NCBI GenBank assembly: GCA_002337215.1
Contig: DDFO01000051.1
Coordinates: 15,729 to 33,299 of the forward strand
DNA from: Phycisphaerales bacterium UBA1926
GTDB taxonomy: Bacteria > Planctomycetota > Phycisphaerae > Phycisphaerales > UBA1924
Reading direction: 5' to 3'
Length of the DNA stretch: 17,571 nucleotides
In this document: in pieces, positions 1 through 7,523 of the stretch
Layout: the number at the start of each line of letters is the position of its first letter
Position numbering within the stretch: the first letter of the stretch is position 1
The notes under the pieces: generated by a model
What the model saw: only the letters and a program-made list of their open reading frames with translations
What the model was told of the DNA's origin: nothing
The model's database searches: none
Program-made: the position numbers and the translations under genes

Positions 1-2962
1 CGATCTCGGTGCCGACAAAGACGAGGCAGTTGCCCGACCCGCAGCCGCCGGAATCGCACCGACGGATGGAGACCCAGTGGGCGGGCACATCGGGCAGCAG
101 CGGTATGACCTCGTCGTCGAAGTCGCAGTCGGTCCCGTCCATGCTCGCGAAGAACCATGACGCGGGGTCATCGCAATCTCCGGAGCACTCGCCCCGGTAG
201 AGGTTCGCGTCGGGGCTGGGGTTGTTGGGGTCGAGCCCGGTGAAGCGGGCGTTGGTCGCCCAGACGACATCCGCGTCATCGGGATCGACAGCGAGACCAG
301 AGATGTAGCCCGTTTCGAGCGGCAGCCCGTTCGTGAGCACGGTCCACTGGGGCGCGTTGGACGTCGCGTTGCTTGTGCGGGCGATGTAGCCGTCCTCGGT
401 GCCCACGTAGACAACGCGGGAATCGGACGGCGCGACGGCGATCGCGGAGATCGTTCCGATGATGTCGAACATGGGGGGCACACCCGGGGCGTTGAGGTTG
501 GGGCCCGGCGTCCAGTTGATCAGTTCGGTGACCGCGCTGTCCGCGTCCGTCGTGCGCCAGGGCCTCGACCCACCGGTCCAGATGGTGCCCGGGTTGTTGG
601 GGTCCATCGCGAAGGGGGTGATGAAGAGCCCGGTGTCCCGGCCGCGGAGCCGGTCGCTGATGAACCGCGGGCCCTCGCCGAACCCCGGGGAGTTCTGCAC
701 GCGGTAGATGTTCCCGAACCGCTGCGTCTCGACATAGATGAGGTTGTTATTGGTGGGGTCCACGGCGACGTAGCCGCCGTCGCCGCCCAGCAGCTCGGTC
801 CAGTCTTCGGTGCACCGCCGCTGGAGGGTCCGGATCGTCCCGTTGTCCTGGGCGCCGCCCACGTAGAGGTCGCGTCCGCCCGTGATCGAATCGCCGGTCT
901 CGCCGTGGTAGAACTGCGTGACCTCGTACCCGTTGTTGAGCGACTCGAAGATCATCGACGACACGAACTCCTCGCCCGTGTCGGAGTCGGGGAAGGGGCA
1001 GCCGTTGTCGATGGTGGGCGCGAGCGCGTCGGTCGTCTGGAAAATGCCCCCGTCGTTGGTCACGAACATCGTCGTGTTCGACGCGCCGTCGTAGTCGGGG
1101 TGGAACACGATCTCGTGCTGATCGGCATGGACATACTGCTCTTCGTCGATGTCGAAGTACCAGTAGCTCGCGAGCCCGAAGTTGCGTCCGCCGTCGTCGG
1201 AGCGGTAGAGGTCGACACCCCCGGCCCACACGACGTTCCGGTTCGACGGATCGACCTTGATGATGTTGTCGTACCAGCCCTGGTTGATGCGCAGGTTGAT
1301 CGACGAGCCGCAGATGTTGTTCGCCAGCGCGTTGCTGAGCAGCATCCGGTTGAGCGGGGTTGCGCTCGGCGCGTCGTTGAGTCGGCGTTCGAAGGGGAGC
1401 GTGATGCCCACGATGTTGTCGTTGACGTCGCGCTCGATCTCGAGGTCGGCGAGATTCGCGCGGTAGACGCTAAAGACAGCGCCGAACGGGATCTCGTTCG
1501 CCGCGGTGATGTCCGGGTCGGGGCTGTCGGGGTCGTTGGGCAGGAAGCTCTGGTTCTTGGCCATCATGACGTAGACCAGGCCCGCGTCGCCCATCGTCGA
1601 GCGCCGGCTGAACGCGATCGACATACGCCCCTGGGCGGGGGTGTCGATCTTGAACGGGTCCTCGGCCGACGCGGTCTCGTCGATGATGCGGAACCACGAA
1701 TCGCCACCATCCGGGCTGGCGTAGAGCCCGTCGTCGATGAACGAGCCGAAGGCGGCGAGCACGAACTCGTCTTCGACCATGCCGCCGCTCCCGTTCGTGG
1801 GGGCGGGGCGGACCTGCAGATCCGTCGCGCCCACCGACGAGCCCTGGCTGTTGGCAGGGCCGAATAGGTAGAACGGGTTGGCGAGTTTGAGTTCCCACTG
1901 GAACGAATCGCCCGCCTGGTTCTCGGGTTCGCCCGCGTTGCGGTGGATCCAGACACCCGACCGCGTCGCCGCGTAGATGCGGAGCGGGTCGATGGGGCTC
2001 ACCGCGATCTTGTTGACGTACTGGAACGCGAACGGGGAGACGAGGGGCTCGATGGTCTCCTCGAGTTGCCGCCACGATTCGCCGCCGTCCTCGCTCTTGA
2101 AGACGCCCAGCCCTCGCACGGCGTCGCCGTTTGAGTAGCCCTCGCCGGTGCCCGCGTAGACGATGTTCGGATCGGTGGGATCCATCGCGAGCGAGCAGAC
2201 CGCGATGTTGTCGAGCGGGTCGGAGGTCGGACGCCATGACGCGCCGCCGTCGGTGCTCTTGAACACGCCCCCCGCGACGCCCGCGGCGAGCATGAACCCC
2301 TCGTCACCCTCATCGCCGGTCCCGGGGCCGTCCGGCGAGATGACCATCGCGCGTGTCCGCCCCCCGATGTTGCCGGGCCCGAGCGCCCGCCAGCCATCGA
2401 TGAACGGGTCCGATCCGCGCAGGTCGTGGGTGACGCCGAAGTCGTCGGTCGCGGCGCCGCGGACGAGCCCGTGCTGGGCGCGGGACGCGACGATCCGCTG
2501 GGCCTGCTCGACCTCCGCGTTGGCGATTTCCTTGAGCCGCCCGATCGGGTACGCCACGCCCTCGGGGACGCGCTGGTCCATGAAGTACGCCGCCGCCTCG
2601 GCCGCGCCGGTCGTCGGACCCCCGCGCAGCTTCTTCTCGATCTTGTGATTCACGAGGGCTTTGAGGTCATCGGGGAGACGATGGAACTCGTCGTTGACCT
2701 CGGTGCCGACCCGTGCGATCCGGTCGGCTTCCCGTTCAGCGTAGCCGTTGAGCACCCGCTCGAACCGCGCCCTCGCTGCCGCCTGGGCCGCTTCCTGCGA
2801 CGACTCCGGCGCGTTCGTGGTCATGCTCGCCGTGGAATCGGCGATCGGGTCTCCGACGACACCACGCTGCGCGTGCCGCGCCGTCTCGCACCCCGCGATG
2901 AGTACCAGCACACCGAGCGGCGCGATCCGACGGACCGCCGCGAACGACTCTTTGATAGTCAT
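1..2962 (-). CDS. Large Asp-box (BNR) repeat lipoprotein, sialidase/VPS10-like propeller, C-terminus beyond window
   Basis: The frame is open from an ATG at 2962 to the left edge, about 987 codons, so the C-terminus is missing. The start is supported by GAGGA five bases upstream. Residues 1-25 form a lipoprotein signal: a basic N-terminus, a hydrophobic core (PLGVLVL) and the lipobox LIAGC with Cys25. Residue +2 is Glu. Residues ~40-190 look helical and charged. The rest is beta-propeller-like with at least four Asp boxes (S-x-D-x-G-x-x-W type): STDGGASW (~236), SEDGGESW (~290), SPDGGDSW (~416) and SDDGGRNF (~588). Many 'DPxxPxxVYAGT' strands and a 'GGxQDNGT...GDGGY' stretch are also present. 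These features match WD40/YVTN/BNR-like exported proteins (sialidase or Vps10 superfamily fold). I see no proof of glycosidase activity. The likely site is the cell envelope, probably substrate or polymer binding. The gene is monocistronic as far as visible and has its own promoter. Confidence 0.88.
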   Translation of the reverse strand, partial: MTIKESFAAVRRIAPLGVLVLIAGCETARHAQRGVVGDPIADSTASMTTNAPESSQEAAQAAARARFERVLNGYAEREADRIARVGTEVNDEFHRLPDDLKALVNHKIEKKLRGGPTTGAAEAAAYFMDQRVPEGVAYPIGRLKEIANAEVEQAQRIVASRAQHGLVRGAATDDFGVTHDLRGSDPFIDGWRALGPGNIGGRTRAMVISPDGPGTGDEGDEGFMLAAGVAGGVFKSTDGGASWRPTSDPLDNIAVCSLAMDPTDPNIVYAGTGEGYSNGDAVRGLGVFKSEDGGESWRQLEETIEPLVSPFAFQYVNKIAVSPIDPLRIYAATRSGVWIHRNAGEPENQAGDSFQWELKLANPFYLFGPANSQGSSVGATDLQVRPAPTNGSGGMVEDEFVLAAFGSFIDDGLYASPDGGDSWFRIIDETASAEDPFKIDTPAQGRMSIAFSRRSTMGDAGLVYVMMAKNQSFLPNDPDSPDPDITAANEIPFGAVFSVYRANLADLEIERDVNDNIVGITLPFERRLNDAPSATPLNRMLLSNALANNICGSSINLRINQGWYDNIIKVDPSNRNVVWAGGVDLYRSDDGGRNFGLASYWYFDIDEEQYVHADQHEIVFHPDYDGASNTTMFVTNDGGIFQTTDALAPTIDNGCPFPDSDTGEEFVSSMIFESLNNGYEVTQFYHGETGDSITGGRDLYVGGAQDNGTIRTLQRRCTEDWTELLGGDGGYVAVDPTNNNLIYVETQRFGNIYRVQNSPGFGEGPRFISDRLRGRDTGLFITPFAMDPNNPGTIWTGGSRPWRTTDADSAVTELINWTPGPNLNAPGVPPMFDIIGTISAIAVAPSDSRVVYVGTEDGYIARTSNATSNAPQWTVLTNGLPLETGYISGLAVDPDDADVVWATNARFTGLDPNNPSPDANLYRGECSGDCDDPASWFFASMDGTDCDFDDEVIPLLPDVPAHWVSIRRCDSGGCGSGNCLVFVGTEI

Positions 2963-3019
2963 GGAATTCCTCGATCTCAGCCCTGTTGCGGCTCTCACAC
3001 CAACCCCGCGAACCGGTTC

Positions 3020-3047
3020 ATCATAGGAAAGCGTGGTGATGCATCAA
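3020..3047 (-). promoter_or_regulatory. Sigma-70-type promoter of the BNR lipoprotein gene, with palindrome over the -35
   Basis: On the minus strand TTGATG (3042-3047) and TATGAT (3020-3025) are separated by 16 bases, close to the consensus TTGACA-N17-TATAAT. Transcription would start near 3012, leaving a leader of about 50 nt before the ATG at 2962. The perfect 10-bp palindrome TGATGCATCA (3037-3046) covers the -35 element and could be an operator. That role is inferred. Confidence 0.6.
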
Positions 3048-3356
3048 AACAATCGATGTTTGTAATGGTGTTCAGGACGGTTGGCCGGCAACGCGACCAC
3101 GCATTCGCGCCGCCGTCCACGACCGATACGCAACGCACCCCCTCCGGGTTGCGAGGTGGGCCGGCCCGCACCTCGGATCGCGGTGGGCAGTGCCGTGAAC
3201 GCCCGACCTTGCCCACACCGGCACCTTGCGAGGCCGCGTTCGCGCCCAAACAGCCTGGCGCCTACGCCGATAACCCGTGGGTATCGCGCCGGGGGGCGTG
3301 GCGGCATGCCGCGACCTGGTGCATCGCGAGGCATCCCGGGGGCCGAGAAGCCCGGG
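3048..3356. other. Divergent intergenic spacer without recognisable gene
   Basis: This is GC-rich DNA between the two divergent promoters. Several open frames cross it on both strands. Their translations are dominated by Arg, Pro and Gly, show no known domain, and contain both promoters inside them, so I regard them as noise. I see no tRNA or small-RNA structure with confidence. Confidence 0.5.
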
Positions 3357-3386
3357 TTGATCCGCCCGGCGTGGGTGGCCTAAACT
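3357..3386 (+). promoter_or_regulatory. Promoter of the rplM-rpsI operon
   Basis: TTGATC (3357-3362) and TAAACT (3381-3386) are 18 bases apart and fit a sigma-70 promoter. The start point would fall near 3393, about 240 nt ahead of the rplM ATG. No competing pair lies closer to the gene. A TTGACC at 3577 has no -10 partner. Confidence 0.55.
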
Positions 3387-3392
3387 TCGTCC

Positions 3393-3633
3393 CTGACGAC
3401 CGGGCCGGGAGGGCCCGATCACCAGCCAGAATTGTGCCAAGAATCCGTTTCTTGGCCCGCCCCGCCCGGTAGGCGGCGTTGCCCGGACGGTGTCCGCGGA
3501 TGTTCGCAGGAAGCGGATTTCCCGATCACACCAGGGCTCCCGAAGGTCGGGCCGACGCCTTTGTGCGCCGTCTTGACCGGACACAAACCCGGTTTCACCG
3601 AGCCCATCCGCTCGGGCTTGAGGAGTTCCAGCA
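3393..3633 (+). promoter_or_regulatory. Long structured leader of rplM-rpsI, candidate autoregulatory site
   Basis: The leader is about 240 nt and non-coding. It holds a perfect 8-bp hairpin with a 5-base loop (GCCAAGAA 3436-3443, TTCTTGGC 3449-3456). A second 7-bp hairpin (3599-3605 with 3614-3620) ends on the first base of the Shine-Dalgarno sequence GAGGAG (3620-3625). Leaders of L13 operons in other bacteria bind ribosomal protein and repress translation. Placing a stem against the ribosome-binding site fits that idea, but no match to a described leader class was tested. Confidence 0.4.
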
Positions 3634-4092
3634 ATGAGCACAGGCCACGCCACCCACCTCCGGCGTCAGACCTTCATGGCCAAGAACGGCGATGTCGAAC
3701 GCGTCTGGCGCCACGCCGACGCCGAGGGCGTCGCGCTCGGCCGTCTCGCGTCCGAGATCGCCGTCGTCCTCATGGGCAAGCACCGCCCCGAGTACACGCC
3801 CCACGTTGATACCGGCGACTTCGTCGTTGTCACCAACGCGGCCAAGGTCGGCCTCTCGGGCAACAAGGCGACCCAGAAGTTCGCCAAGCGCTACTCGGGC
3901 TACCCGGGCGGCCTGAAGCTCACCTCGTACGGCGACCTGCGTGAAGACAAGCCCGAGCGGCTGATCGAGCTCGCCGTTCGCCGGATGCTGCCCAAGAACC
4001 GCCTCGGACGCCAGATGCTCAAGAAGCTGAAGGTCTACCCCGGCACCGACCACCCCCACGCCAACCACAAGCCCATCGCGTTGCACGCCTGA
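3634..4092 (+). CDS. rplM: 50S ribosomal protein L13
   Basis: The product is 152 residues (usual length ~142-150). It is an early-assembling large-subunit protein that binds 23S rRNA. Recognisable L13 signatures are 'ALGRLASEIAVVLMGK' (~35-50), 'YTPHVDTGDFVVVTNA' (~54-69), and the C-terminal 'RMLPKNRLGRQMLKKLKVY' with the HPHANH motif. The ATG at 3634 is chosen because GAGGAG lies eight bases upstream. The N-terminal ~15 residues before 'GDVERVW' are a short extension. The gene is first in an operon with rpsI, the near-universal bacterial arrangement, separated by 86 bases. Confidence 0.97.
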   Translation: MSTGHATHLRRQTFMAKNGDVERVWRHADAEGVALGRLASEIAVVLMGKHRPEYTPHVDTGDFVVVTNAAKVGLSGNKATQKFAKRYSGYPGGLKLTSYGDLREDKPERLIELAVRRMLPKNRLGRQMLKKLKVYPGTDHPHANHKPIALHA

Positions 4093-4178
4093 TTCTCACC
4101 GCGGCCGCCCCCCGCCTGACCGCGAGGGGCACAAGGCACAGAACACATCCCGCCGCGGCGGGAAGGAGCACAGTCACC

Positions 4179-4712
4179 ATGGCAGAACAAGGTTTCCAGA
4201 CCACGATCACCAACCCCGACCTCATCGGCGAGAACGTCGATGCCGGACCCGCCCCCGAGCAGATGAAGCGCGAGCTCGCCGAGGCCAAACCCGCCGACAA
4301 GCACGGCTGGTGGTGGGGCGTCGGCCGACGCAAGACCGCCGTCGCCCGGGTCCGCCTCCGCCCCGCCCAGGACGGCAGCCCCAAGGTCCAGATCCAGGTC
4401 TCCCGCAAGAAGTTCAAGACCGTCGACGACTACTTCAGCGAGGCCCAGGACCGCATGGACGTCCACGCCCCGCTGACCGCGACCGACACCGCCGAGAAAC
4501 TCGAGGTCTTCGTCCGCGTCGACGGAGGCGGCATCACCGGGCAGGCCCAGGCCATCCGCCTCGGCATCGCCCGCGCCCTCGTCGGCTACGACCCCCACCT
4601 TGAGGACGTCCTCCGCGAGAAGGGCTACCTCACACGCGACGCCCGGAAGGTCGAACGCAAGAAGTACGGCCAGCCCGGCGCCCGCCGCCGCTTCCAGTTC
4701 TCGAAGCGTTAA
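4179..4712 (+). CDS. rpsI: 30S ribosomal protein S9 with N-terminal extension
   Basis: S9 is a small-subunit protein whose C-terminal tail reaches the P-site tRNA. The core is clear: 'GRRKTAVARVRL' (49-60), the 'GGGITGQAQAIRLGIARAL' block (~117-135), 'RDARKVERKKYGQPGARRRFQFSKR' as the classic basic C-terminus. At 177 residues it is ~45 longer than typical S9 because of a hydrophilic, acidic N-terminal segment (residues 1-45) ahead of the fold. The ATG at 4179 is supported by GGAAGGAG ten bases upstream, so the extension is probably translated. The gene is co-transcribed with rplM and closed by the terminator at 4740. Confidence 0.97.
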   Translation: MAEQGFQTTITNPDLIGENVDAGPAPEQMKRELAEAKPADKHGWWWGVGRRKTAVARVRLRPAQDGSPKVQIQVSRKKFKTVDDYFSEAQDRMDVHAPLTATDTAEKLEVFVRVDGGGITGQAQAIRLGIARALVGYDPHLEDVLREKGYLTRDARKVERKKYGQPGARRRFQFSKR

Positions 4713-4739
4713 CCCGGCATCCCCGTTTCTGTTCACTAC

Positions 4740-4767
4740 AAAGCCCGGCGGTCCCGCCGGGCTTTTT
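4740..4767 (+). terminator. Rho-independent terminator of rplM-rpsI
   Basis: A perfect 11-bp stem AAAGCCCGGCG / CGCCGGGCTTT with a 4-base loop (GTCC) is followed directly by more T (a run of five at 4763-4767). It lies 28 bases after the rpsI stop. Confidence 0.92.
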
Positions 4768-4856
4768 CCTGCGCGCTCCAACAACCGGAGCGCCTACAAA
4801 CCGCGACGATCAGACGCGCGATCTGCGAAGGCAGCGGGGATCCTCCCCCGGTCCGG

Positions 4857-4869
4857 TACAGTGCATGGG
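4857..4869 (+). promoter_or_regulatory. TAnnnT box seven bases before an ATG, possible leaderless start
   Basis: TACAGT (4857-4862) sits seven bases upstream of the ATG at 4870, and no Shine-Dalgarno sequence is visible. If it is a -10 element, the transcript would begin at or next to the start codon. No good -35 is visible, so support comes mainly from the same layout at 5709 and 17204. Confidence 0.35.
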
Positions 4870-5685
4870 ATGGGACACCCGTTGACCAGGCAGTTGCTCA
4901 GGTTCAGGCGGAGAACGCGGCGCATCGCGATCGCCGCGGGGCTGTCGCTCGCGGTGGTCGTGACCTTCACCGCCCTGTTCGCCGCCTCGCTCGCGCGGTC
5001 CGCCCCGAGCTGGTGGCGGCGCTACACGCTCGACGACGGCCTCCGCGAGCACGCGACCCGCGTCGAGAACGCCGCGGTCTCGCAGCTCACCCGGACCCGA
5101 CCCGCCGACCCCGCGTGGACCGCCGGCGACGACAACACGCCCTGGCGCTCCGAGCGCTGGTCGATCGCGATCCGTGAGGAGGACGCCAACGCCTGGCTCA
5201 CAGGCAGGCTCCGCAATTGGATCGCGGGCGACGACGCCCTCGACATCTGGCCCGAAGGGCTCACCCAGCCGCAGGTTCAGTTCCAGGACGGCGCGCTGCG
5301 CCTCGGTGCCCAGCTCACATTCGAGCGGGGCCAGCGGGTCCTGTCGGCCACGATCCGGCCCGAGTTCCGCGAGGACGGCTCGCTCTGGCTCCGCACAAAC
5401 TGGGTCCATGTCGGCCGGCTCCCGCTCCCCGCGGGGCCCATGCTCGCCCGGGCCGATCGCTCGATCCGCGACGAATTGCCCGACGACGTCGGCGAATCCC
5501 TCTCCGCCGGGGCCGAGGCCGCCGGTATCTTCGACATCCTCCGCGGCGACGCCCCCCTCTCGACCAGCCCCACCCTCCGCCTCGACGATGGGCGGGCCGT
5601 CCGCCTGCTCGGCCTTCGCCTCAGAGAAGACCGGATCGAGATCGACTGCCAGACCATTGCCCGCAGGACGGCCGCGCGGGAGTGA
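4870..5685 (+). CDS. Membrane-anchored protein of unknown function
   Basis: The product is 271 residues and I do not recognise the family. A basic N-terminus (RRRTRR, 12-18) precedes one hydrophobic segment (~19-41), giving a signal anchor with most of the protein outside the cytoplasm. The distal part has alternating polar/hydrophobic strands: 'EEDANAWLTGRL', then 'PQVQFQDGALRLGAQL', 'VLSATIRPEF', 'LWLRTNWVHVGRLPLPAG'. This is a beta-rich pattern loosely like small anchored proteins of the YpmS/lipid-binding type. That comparison is weak. The ATG at 4870 is preferred over frame-extended upstream codons, which would run back through the S9 terminator. The gene begins ~100 bases after that terminator and ends 35 bases before the PQQ-dehydrogenase-like gene, but each has its own TAnnnT box, so an operon is uncertain. 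Confidence 0.75.
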   Translation: MGHPLTRQLLRFRRRTRRIAIAAGLSLAVVVTFTALFAASLARSAPSWWRRYTLDDGLREHATRVENAAVSQLTRTRPADPAWTAGDDNTPWRSERWSIAIREEDANAWLTGRLRNWIAGDDALDIWPEGLTQPQVQFQDGALRLGAQLTFERGQRVLSATIRPEFREDGSLWLRTNWVHVGRLPLPAGPMLARADRSIRDELPDDVGESLSAGAEAAGIFDILRGDAPLSTSPTLRLDDGRAVRLLGLRLREDRIEIDCQTIARRTAARE

Positions 5686-5708
5686 ACCCAAACCCGCCTC
5701 GGCCCGAA

Positions 5709-5720
5709 TACGCTGGTGCC
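5709..5720 (+). promoter_or_regulatory. TAnnnT box six bases before an ATG, possible leaderless start
   Basis: TACGCT (5709-5714) lies six bases before the ATG at 5721. The stretch lacks any purine-rich ribosome-binding site. It matches the layout at 4857 and 17204. No clear -35 is visible. Confidence 0.35.
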
Positions 5721-6944
5721 ATGCGAACCACGATCATCGCCGTACTCTCCATCGCCGCCCTGACCGCCAGCACCGCGCGCGCCCAGCAACTCGAGGTGGT
5801 CGCCGAGGGGCTCAACCGACCCTGCGACATGACCGTCGATCCCGACGGCCGGCTGCTGGTCGTCGAACAGGACGGCCTCGTCCGCGTCATCGAGCCCGAC
5901 GGCACGCTCCGCGAATCGCCCTTCATCGAGGTCGATCGCTCGAACTTCACCGACCACACGTCCAACTGGGAACGGGGTCTTTTGGGCATCGCGCTCGCGC
6001 CCGACTATGCCGACTCGCGCGAGTTCTACCTCTACTACTCGGACAAACAGGGCGACACCGTCACCAGCCGGTTCATCGCCAGCAGCGACACCTCCGCCGA
6101 ATGGTCCACCGAGGAGGTCCTGCTCGAGATCGAGCAGCCCTTCGGCAACCACAACGGGGGCTGCATCCGCTTCGGTCCCGACGGCATGCTCTACATCGGC
6201 CCCGGCGACGGCGGCAAAGCCAACGACACCCTCAACGCCGGGCAGCGCCTCGACACCCACCTCGGCAAGCTCCTCCGCATCGACGTGACCGGCGCGCCCG
6301 ACAAGGGCAAGCCCTACGCGATCCCGGAGGGCAACCCGTTTGTCGAAGAGAAAGACGCGCTCCCGGAGATCTGGTCGTTCGGCCTCCGCAACCCCTGGAA
6401 GTTCGAGTTCGATTCGATGGGCCGGCTCTGGATCGCCGACGTGGGGCAGAACCGCTACGAGTACGTCCACGTCCAGCCCGCGGGCTCGGAGGGCGGCGAA
6501 AATTACGGCTGGAAGATCATGGAGGGCACCGGCGAGTTCAAGCCCGGACGCAACAAGAAAGACGACCCCGAGCGTCTCGACCGAACCGAACACATCGAGC
6601 GCGGCCTCCAGCCACCCGTCTTCGAGTACCGCCACCACCCGATGGCTTCGATCACCGGCGGCTACTTCTACGAGGGCAACCGATACCCCTGGCTCCGCGG
6701 GCGGTACATCTGCGCCGATTTCATGTCGGGCCGGGTCTGGTCGTTCCGCCCGCGCGTACGCACGCACGAAGGGACCGAGTACACCTACGCGGACGACGTC
6801 GTCGAGCACACCGAGGCCGTGAAAGCCACGTTCGGCGGCAACGGCCCGAGCCTCGCCATCTCGAGCTTCGGGATCAGCAACGACGGCCAGACGATCTACG
6901 TGCTCGACCACAAAGCGGGCCGGGTCCTCCGGTTCGCCGAGTGA
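5721..6944 (+). CDS. Secreted PQQ-dependent sugar dehydrogenase-like beta-propeller
   Basis: The product is 407 residues. The N-terminus is a Sec signal peptide with likely cleavage after ARA (19-21). The body is a six-bladed soluble glucose/aldose dehydrogenase-type propeller: 'VDPDGRLLVVEQDGLVRVI' (39-57), 'ERGLLGIALAPDY' (84-96), 'NHNGGCIRFGPDGMLYIGPGDGG' region (143-165), 'HLGKLLRIDV' (180-189), 'PEIWSFGLRNPWKFEFD' (215-231) and 'LWIADVGQNRYEYV' (236-249). His144 is in the position of the catalytic base of this family, and Arg223 in the conserved GLRN motif. These enzymes oxidise sugars in the periplasm with PQQ. The real substrate cannot be read here, and some relatives (HHIP-like, sorbosone dehydrogenase) differ. 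No PQQ biosynthesis genes are in the window. The gene is convergent with mreD, 24 bases apart. Confidence 0.9.
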   Translation: MRTTIIAVLSIAALTASTARAQQLEVVAEGLNRPCDMTVDPDGRLLVVEQDGLVRVIEPDGTLRESPFIEVDRSNFTDHTSNWERGLLGIALAPDYADSREFYLYYSDKQGDTVTSRFIASSDTSAEWSTEEVLLEIEQPFGNHNGGCIRFGPDGMLYIGPGDGGKANDTLNAGQRLDTHLGKLLRIDVTGAPDKGKPYAIPEGNPFVEEKDALPEIWSFGLRNPWKFEFDSMGRLWIADVGQNRYEYVHVQPAGSEGGENYGWKIMEGTGEFKPGRNKKDDPERLDRTEHIERGLQPPVFEYRHHPMASITGGYFYEGNRYPWLRGRYICADFMSGRVWSFRPRVRTHEGTEYTYADDVVEHTEAVKATFGGNGPSLAISSFGISNDGQTIYVLDHKAGRVLRFAE

Positions 6945-6971
6945 TCGCCGGGCTCGGCCTCGGCGCGATCA
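6942..6971. terminator. Inverted repeat joining two convergent stop codons, possible bidirectional terminator
   Basis: TGATCGC (6942-6948) and GCGATCA (6965-6971) form a perfect 7-bp inverted repeat with a 16-base GC-rich centre. The outer three bases of each arm are the stop codons of the two convergent genes. There is no T-run on either side, so intrinsic termination is only a possibility. Confidence 0.3.
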
Positions 6972-7523
6972 GTGTCGCCGCATCCCGCGCTCGTGCTGGA
7001 ACTGGAAGCCCGGCTCGATGATCCGCATCACCATCGCCCATACCAGGGCGCTGCCCCCGGTGCACACGGCGCCGAGCAAACGAGAGACGAGCTCGCCCGT
7101 AGGGCGGAACTCGATCGGGTCGCCGTACAGGCTGCGCACCGTCATGAACGCCACGACGACCACCGCGATGATCGCCCCGGCGACAACCGAGAGGATCACG
7201 AGCGTCAGGAAGTGACGCCTGATCACCATCCCGCGCACCGACAGCACCAGCTGCGTCGCGAGCAACGCCCCCAGCGCGTTCGGCCCGATCACGATCGCCT
7301 CGCCCCCATCGGTCCGCGGGATCAGCCATGTCAGGTCGATCAGCGCACCGAGCAGGAGCGCCGCCCACAGCGCGTGCCGCGCGGGCGCCGAGAGCGCGAC
7401 GACGACAATCAGCGGCACCACGAAGCTCGGCGAGATGTCGCCCGGCGCAAGCCGGAACGCGTCGAAGCCCATCTGCAGCCCGAACGCGAGCCACGCGACA
7501 ATCAGGAACGTGATCCAGTTCAC
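6969..7523 (-). CDS. mreD: Rod-shape-determining membrane protein MreD
   Basis: The product is 184 residues and almost wholly hydrophobic. I count about five to six membrane segments (near 3-20, 31-45, 50-68, 80-97, 104-127 and 145-167), with a charged C-terminus ending MRRH. Size, hydrophobicity and position directly after mreC identify MreD, which links MreC and MreB to the lateral-wall peptidoglycan machinery. Translation starts at a GTG (7523-7521) inside the four-base overlap GTGA with the mreC stop, which indicates translational coupling. Sequence alone is weakly conserved in this family, so the call leans on context. Confidence 0.88.
   Translation of the reverse strand: MNWITFLIVAWLAFGLQMGFDAFRLAPGDISPSFVVPLIVVVALSAPARHALWAALLLGALIDLTWLIPRTDGGEAIVIGPNALGALLATQLVLSVRGMVIRRHFLTLVILSVVAGAIIAVVVVAFMTVRSLYGDPIEFRPTGELVSRLLGAVCTGGSALVWAMVMRIIEPGFQFQHERGMRRH

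Noticed and set aside
2426..3472. 348-codon plus-strand frame spanning the BNR gene start and the divergent promoters
   Set aside because: It runs antisense to the lipoprotein signal region and through both promoters, and has no recognisable domain.
5277..6911. 544-codon open frame on the minus strand opposite the PQQ-type gene
   Set aside because: This is an antisense shadow. The plus-strand frame holds all conserved propeller motifs, while this one has only low-complexity Ala/Val/Glu/Arg.
5174..7021. 615-codon open frame on the plus strand across the unknown gene and the PQQ-type gene
   Set aside because: It is another frame of two real genes. Its translation is mostly Arg/Pro/His with no domain, as expected from high-GC third-position bias.
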